A DNA stretch of 64,000 nt from Gibbula magus (taxonomy: Eukaryota; Mollusca; Gastropoda; Trochida; Trochidae), in NCBI GenBank assembly GCA_936450465.1, contig OW388293.1:28835860-28899859 (forward strand), written 5' to 3'. The position numbers and the translations under genes are program-made. Positions within the stretch are counted from its first letter, which is position 1. The number at the start of each line of letters is the position of its first letter. The notes beneath the pieces are model-generated. The model was given only the letters and a program-made list of their open reading frames with translations, did not search any database and had not been told where the DNA came from. Shown here one piece after another: positions 60,401 through 64,000 of this stretch.

Positions 60401-63400
60401 ATGGACTTATACAATAACACATCTCTGCATTAGTTTGAATGAATTACATTGGTGACATGTTAATTTTTAGTTAGAATATCTTTGGTTAATGTAGACAGGG
60501 GCAAGAAATGAAAGAAGATGCCTTATCGATGAACAATTGTTTTTCATCCAAAATATTTTTTGAAAAACAAATAATTTCTTCAAAGAAATTTAAAAGCCAC
60601 GTAGAAATAGACCTTGACTGATGACTAAACGCCTGCACTTTTCAGTTTTAGAGTACGACGTCGAAAACTTAGATATTTATAATTGAAAATCTTAATTTTT
60701 TATGATAAAACCAACTGAGGTGTGTACTCTATTTTGTACATTAGTTTATGTCAAACACATTTATGCTTTTACATTGAAATCAAATCAGAAGAACGTGTGT
60801 CATGATGGAGCTTTAACACAAGATTAACCTCGTTCTGTCAGATTGACAATCAAAGTGAACTTCTGCACATTTATAAGTGTTGTACAATTAAATAGAAAAG
60901 AAACGTCCCATTTTTAAGAGAGTTAAACGTTAAAGTGATGTAGGATAAAGTAGATATTGAATGTATTTGATAGCCACATGTTGTGTTAAGAAGTACTCAC
61001 AATTTCAAACATCAGAGTAATGCCCGAGAAACATTTCATTTTTTTGTTTAGCCTTATGTCCTTTTTTTAAAAACTAAATTCATTTAAGAACACGTTAGTC
61101 TACGATCTGTGATCCGTGAGGGAAATTCTCCTGTCAGCGCTGATGAATAGTGTACTCATTTAAATTTATTTTAAAAGTTTATGTTCAATCATATATTACT
61201 GGAACAACTGTTAAAATGTGGATATGTCACCACTGGTTCACTGTCCACAAATAATTGCCATATCTTAAAAAACTCCACACGGACTGAGTTTATCCATTTT
61301 CACCAAATTGTTTCTGGATTTATATTCCTACAAAATATAACAATAATACTAATTGAAAAGAATATAAAATTCAAGTTTATTATTTTGGATGGTGGGATTA
61401 GAGACTCTTCACTGTTTAAACAAGTGGTTGTCACTAAGGTGACATAATCCCCCGCCGCAAATTAATACTTCAAAATTGAAAAATAATGTCAAAATCAGCA
61501 AAATCGACTGTCAAACATGTCGGAAAAGTCAAAGCTCCACTGTGACCTTGAGAATAATGTCAAGGTCACCAAAATCTAATCAGCGCTTTGTCTTCCCAAG
61601 GAGGTGCTTTGTGTAAGATATGATGGAATTCCTGAGAATGGTTCTGGAGATATCCCGCTGACAAGATTTACATGTACATTATCATGTTGAAAAAATCAGT
61701 TCCACTGTGACCTTGAGAATGATGTCAAGGTCACCAAAATCTAATCAGCCCGTCGTCTTCCCTAGGAGGTGCTTTGTGTAAGATATGATGGAATTCCTGT
61801 GAATGGTTCTTGAGATATCCCGCTGACAAGAATTACAAGTACATTAGCATGTATACAAATTCAAAGTTCCACTGTGACCTTGAGAATAATGTCAAGGTCA
61901 CCAAAATCTAATCAGCCCATCGTCTTCCCCAGGAGGTGCTTTGTGTAAGATATGATGGAATTCCTGTGAATGGTTCTTGAGATATCCCGCTGACAAGAAT
62001 TACATGTACATTAGCATGTCGAAAAAATTTCAAAGTTCCACTGTGACCTTGAGAATAATGTCAAAGTCACCAAAATCTAATCAGCCTGTCATCTTCCCTT
62101 GAAGGTGCTTTGTGTAAGATATGATGGAATTCCTGTGAATGGTTCTGGAGATATCTCGCTGACAAGCTTTACATGTACATTAACATGTCGAAAAATGCAA
62201 AGTTCCGTAGTGACCTTGACAATAATGTCAAGGTCACCAAAATCTAATCAGCCCGTCGTCTTCCCTAGGAGGTGCTTTGTGTAAGATATGATGAGATTCC
62301 TGTGTATGGTTCTTGAGATATCCCGCTGACAAGAATTACAAGTACATTAGCATGTAAACAAATTCAAAGTTCCACTGTGACCTTGAGAATAATGTCAAGG
62401 TCACCAAAATCTAATCAGCCCATCGTCTTCCCCAGGAGGTGCTTTGTGTAAGATATGATGGAATTCCTGTGAATTGTTCTTGAGATATCCCGCTGACAAG
62501 AATTACATGTGGCATTAGCATGTCGAAAAATTCAAAGTTCCACTGTGACCTTGAGAATAATGTCAAAGTCACCAAAATCTAATCAGCCCGTCATCTTCCC
62601 TTGGAGGTGCTTTGGGTAAGATATGATGGAATTCCTGGAATGGTACTTGAGATATCCCGCTGACAAGCTTTACATGTACATTAACATGTCGAAAAATTCA
62701 AAGTTCTGTAGTGACCTTGACAATAATGTAAAGGTCACCAAAATCTAATCAGCCCTTTGTCTTTCCTTGGAGAAGCTATGTGTAAAATATGAAGAGAATC
62801 CAGTGAATGGTTCTTGTGCTATCCCGCTGACAAGGGTAAAATGACAAAGTCTCGTCGTGACCTTGAAATGAAGGTCAAGGTCACAAACCTCTGTAGGAAC
62901 ATTACTCTTCCCATGATGAACCCATATGCAAAATATGAAAAGAATCCAGAGAATAGTATTTGAGTTATTCCATTTCGTACGGACGTACGTACGGACGTAC
63001 GGACGGACGGACGCAGCCGAATACTATATCCCCCGCTTCGCGCTAAACGCGCGGCGGGGGATAACAAAATGTTCTACCTCAAGACTATTGAGGAACATCT
63101 GCAAAATATCCTTAAGCGAACCATTGCTGATAACAAAAGTTTCAGTTGACGTACCTGTTGTGACCCTGTAAGGATCAGATGCTGGTACAGACTGCCTACG
63201 ACCTTCTCTTGAGATCGATCTGACAACAGTGAAGATGTAGGTTGTTCCTGGATTGAGATTTGGAACTGTTGTGGAAATATGCTGACCGTTAACAGTGTGT
63301 GTCTGTACAGTTCCACCCTGTTTATTGTAGTTGATTACGTAGCTGTTTTTATAAAATTCGGCATAAGGAGATATCCAAGAGATGGTCACACTGTTGTAAG

Positions 63401-63439
63401 TTTTAGAATGTTTTATGTCGTATATCTTCAATGAACTTG
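51286..63439 (-). CDS. Compact FN3/Cys-rich receptor with tyrosine tail, paralogue, 5' end beyond window
   Basis: Minus-strand exons 63439-63155 (FN3), 59749-59615 (Cys-rich module), 59025-58732 (FN3), 53566-53479 (TM) and 51487-51286 (tail) join in frame with phases 1, 1, 1, 2. It parallels the plus-strand gene at 22-43 kb: same module types, same 88-nt TM exon, and a tail with the same RLSxIQDGR and PRSExxYDxL blocks. The long series of FN3 exons and the RPTP-like membrane-proximal exons found there are absent between 58.7 and 53.6 kb, so this is a shorter receptor unless diverged exons were missed. No signal peptide exon lies within the window. The introns hold a pseudogene, MITEs and a tandem-core element. 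Confidence 0.75.
52198..52721. mobile_element. Mariner-like MITE (TACACTGTCSGCCAAAAGAA), copy 2
   Basis: Starts TACACTGTCCGCCAAAAGAA and CGCCTACTT, matching the complement of the right end of the copy at 39961-40484; the other end is degraded (TTTTGGACGATAGTATA). It lies between the last two exons of the minus-strand receptor. The 107-residue frame at 52518-52841 crosses the border and is not supported. Confidence 0.75.
52986..53466. mobile_element. MITE of the CCGGGCAAAAGAAAGT family, copy 1
   Basis: The ends are TGCCAGGCAAAAGAAAGTAC and GTACTTTCTTTTGCCCGGCA. Copies at 55163-55692 and about 60341-60748 share these ends and an interior with CTGCAGATAA / TTATCTGCAG. The right end is only 12-14 nt inside the intron after the TM exon donor (53478-53477). 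Confidence 0.75.
53479..53566 (-). CDS. Paralogue exon: transmembrane helix
   Basis: Encodes DDSPSLTVIAASVGGAVFVL then LVLVLIVY. 88 nt, phase 1 to phase 2, acceptor CTTTCAG and donor AT|GTATGT, identical in size and phase to the plus-strand TM exon. Confidence 0.9.
53567..55160. other. Intron sequence without recognisable gene
   Basis: AT-rich. A GCAAACGTTGTTTGCAGTTG-type inverted motif lies near 54487-54510, and a GC-richer piece with GGTCGCCATTTTTTCAAGAC lies near 54974-55025. Minus frames of 66 and 93 residues here show no domain. Confidence 0.35.
55163..55692. mobile_element. MITE of the CCGGGCAAAAGAAAGT family, copy 2 (530 bp)
   Basis: The ends TATAAACTACCGGGCAAAAG and its complement CTTTTGCCCGGTAGTTTATA are perfect over at least 20 bp; a TA or TATA border suggests a Tc1/mariner-type insertion. 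No coding capacity. It lies in the same intron as the CXC/PIN-like pseudogene. Confidence 0.85.
55877..58491 (-). pseudogene. Decayed multi-copy invertebrate gene (PIN/NYN-like core, HAITGCDTTS motif, C-terminal CXC cysteines)
   Basis: Reading from 58491: NPSDLSCIYSTLVFVCAQAH, FDQPLYWKAFTIIE, HIMSGSGLQETLE, GKAVSRAVRGDYLVD, then stops at 58029-58027 and about 57843 within otherwise good sequence (GLWLLHLDMVDILRN...SAYIYLQSMLK), SGLSTDHVIEQVLMKSIKS, a third stop at 57384-57382, DTAHLRRSKGVCGP, VRVDEDADLSIVQTAV and VIGEDTDLLILH, a frameshift near 56525-56600, VHAITGCDTTSRLFGISKG, and a cysteine-rich end (RCKCKVACDSRRCTC, CENTVC). I know this family as a repeated invertebrate protein of unknown role; the acidic D-x-D and E-D-T-D-L motifs look PIN/NYN nuclease-like. 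It is probably mobile-element-associated. Same strand as the receptor, inside its intron. Confidence 0.7.
58732..59025 (-). CDS. Paralogue exon: FN3 domain
   Basis: Encodes TTSVRINWNSPPAAGYTNSY, VIKYIEDGTTVVE, HIVTGLKAWTSYAFIVVRSI and TREGWTQ. A clear FN3 with W and the L-x-x-x-T-x-Y motif. Acceptor TAATTACAG, donor A|GTATGA, phase 1 to phase 1. It can splice in frame straight to the TM exon. Confidence 0.85.
59615..59749 (-). CDS. Paralogue exon: Cys-rich EB/EGF-like module
   Basis: Encodes NVYGNRCTAGKDECKTGLEC, then SSSLNKCLYADGSYYTGTTC. Acceptor TTTGCAG, donor A|GTAAGT, phase 1 to phase 1. The upstream polypyrimidine tract happens to read as a hydrophobic peptide, but an upstream FN3 exon makes an internal exon more likely than a signal-peptide exon. 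Confidence 0.8.
59930..60335. repeat. 115-bp direct duplication followed by a 50-bp-arm hairpin
   Basis: TTCATGACGTCACACTGTTG...GGTCATATAATAAAT occurs at about 59958-60066 and 60073-60181 with few differences. It is followed by a foldback whose arms (about 60190-60241 and 60278-60330) include CTTTTCTTGACAAATACCAT and ATGTTTATCTCAT with their complements. Probably one degraded or composite MITE; non-coding. Confidence 0.65.
60341..60748. mobile_element. MITE of the CCGGGCAAAAGAAAGT family, degraded copy 3
   Basis: The interior GATGCATTTGATTATGGACTTATACA and the end AACTGAGGTGTGTACTCTATTTTGT match copies 1 and 2, but both termini are mutated or lost. An older member of the same family. Confidence 0.55.
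61447..63063 (-). mobile_element. Pearl/HINE-like element, copy C, nine core units in a three-unit higher-order pattern
   Basis: One end is ATCCCCCGCCGC (61447). About nine core units of about 168 bp follow, each with TCCACTGTGACCTTGAGAAT, AAGGTCACCAAAATCTAATC, GAGGTGCTTTGTGTAAGATA and GAGATATCCCGCTGACAAG, starting near 61531, 61696, 61863, 62032, 62199, 62366, 62534, 62700 and 62844. Then comes an ACGT/ACGG microsatellite (62978-63014) and a terminal hairpin TATCCCCCGC...GCGGGGGATA (63027-63063). It is the complement-strand form of copies A and B. Frames within it are by-products. Confidence 0.75.
63155..63439 (-). CDS. Paralogue exon: FN3 domain (most 5' exon in the window)
   Basis: Encodes SLKIYDIKHSKTYNSVTISW, SYVINYNKQGGTVQ, VPNLNPGTTYIFTVVRSIS and REGRRQSVPASDPYRVTT. 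Full FN3. Acceptor TTTTACAG, donor G|GTACGT, phase 1 at both ends; earlier exons must lie past 64 kb. Confidence 0.85.
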
Positions 63440-63605
63440 CTGTAAAAGAAAGGAATGATACAATTTTAGGACTCTGTGTTGAACAAATCGTGTTTATCGA
63501 GCAATGTATATATTGACGCAGTTTGGGAAGATAATGTTGTTCATGGTACAGACATGTTTATGCAGATGATAAGAAATCTGAATTCCAAATAATCACATAT
63601 TTCCC

Positions 63606-63668
63606 CAACATATTCGGTTGGTTAATTGATATCCCATAATCTTATCAATTAACCAACTAAATATGTAG
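63606..63668. repeat. Short palindrome
   Basis: CATATTCGGTTGGTTAATTG and CAATTAACCAACTAAATATG form a stem of about 24 bp around a short loop in the intron upstream of the first visible paralogue exon. Possibly a MITE remnant. Confidence 0.6.
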
Positions 63669-64000
63669 GAAAAAAACTCGGTTCCGTGGTCTTGTGCTCT
63701 CAGAAAAACCTAAATGGAGCGATTCAACCCCGATCGCAAGGGTTCATCCACAAGGGGTTATCCCAACCTTTATGTATTTTGATGTATTTTCTAAAAGCAG
63801 AAGACCGAGGAGTAGATTTCTCCAATTCATAAACCGTCTAATGTAAAATATATTTTATTCATTTTGATTCCCAAGTCATACGTTATAAAGGTATGTCTAC
63901 CTCATTTGCGCACTATTTTTACAGAAAAGATATGTATATAAATAGAATAATTCAAGGATGCAGATCATCCTCGATGGGGGTCCCTTTATCCGCCAATGCT

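Noticed and set aside
61531..62843. Regular spacing considered as a CRISPR-like array or coding repeats
   Set aside because: The genome is eukaryotic, the unit is about 168 bp with no spacer/repeat alternation, and a microsatellite and terminal hairpin identify a tandem-core element.
1..64000. tRNA, rRNA and other structured RNA genes
   Set aside because: I saw no convincing A/B-box cloverleaf or rRNA core sequence by eye; a tRNAscan or Infernal run would settle this.

Overview
The window is eukaryotic, AT-rich and intron-rich. Its repeats point to a mollusc, most likely a bivalve. The evidence is several tandem-core elements with CCGT/ACGG microsatellites and a terminal hairpin (the 'pearl'/HINE architecture described from oysters), two copies of a GTGAGTGAGT...TAACGCCRCTTCGG repeat, many short MITEs, and a 2A-like motif in a retrotransposon fragment. 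This species inference is indirect. Most short open frames are chance; genes were rebuilt from exons, splice sites and intron phases.

Layout. (1) 1-8.3 kb: repeats, with a two-exon DUF4806-like fragment carrying one frameshift (4.7-6.0 kb) and a GTGTCTGTCTGGCC-type minisatellite (7.25-8.3 kb). (2) 8,299-16,893: a PIF/Harbinger DNA transposon inside that minisatellite, with 23-bp terminal inverted repeats, an apparently intact four-exon DDE transposase (minus strand) and a decayed Myb/SANT partner gene (plus strand). Nested in it are an 864-bp Mutator-like element with 9-bp target duplications and a 1.44-kb hairpin-ended element. (3) 17-22 kb: repeats, no firm gene. (4) 22.3-43.5 kb, plus strand: 19 exons of a single-pass receptor (at least 1,026 residues, 5' end not identified) with Cys-rich EGF/EB-like modules, about seven FN3 or FN3-like domains, a membrane-proximal region resembling that of receptor tyrosine phosphatases, one transmembrane helix and a short tyrosine-rich tail with no phosphatase domain. 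(5) 43.5-51.3 kb: repeats, including TTAA-flanked MITEs. (6) 51.3-63.4 kb, minus strand: a compact, convergent paralogue with FN3, Cys-rich module, FN3, TM and the same tail; its 5' end is beyond the window. A decayed CXC/PIN-like multi-copy gene (55.9-58.5 kb) and a nine-unit tandem element (61.4-63.1 kb) lie in its introns.

The two receptors share the 88-nt TM exon with identical phases and an alignable tail, so they are an inverted, tail-to-tail duplicated pair. They look like members of an expanded receptor family that may signal through phosphotyrosine motifs. Transposons lie very close to several receptor splice sites. All family names come from motif recognition without database searches.
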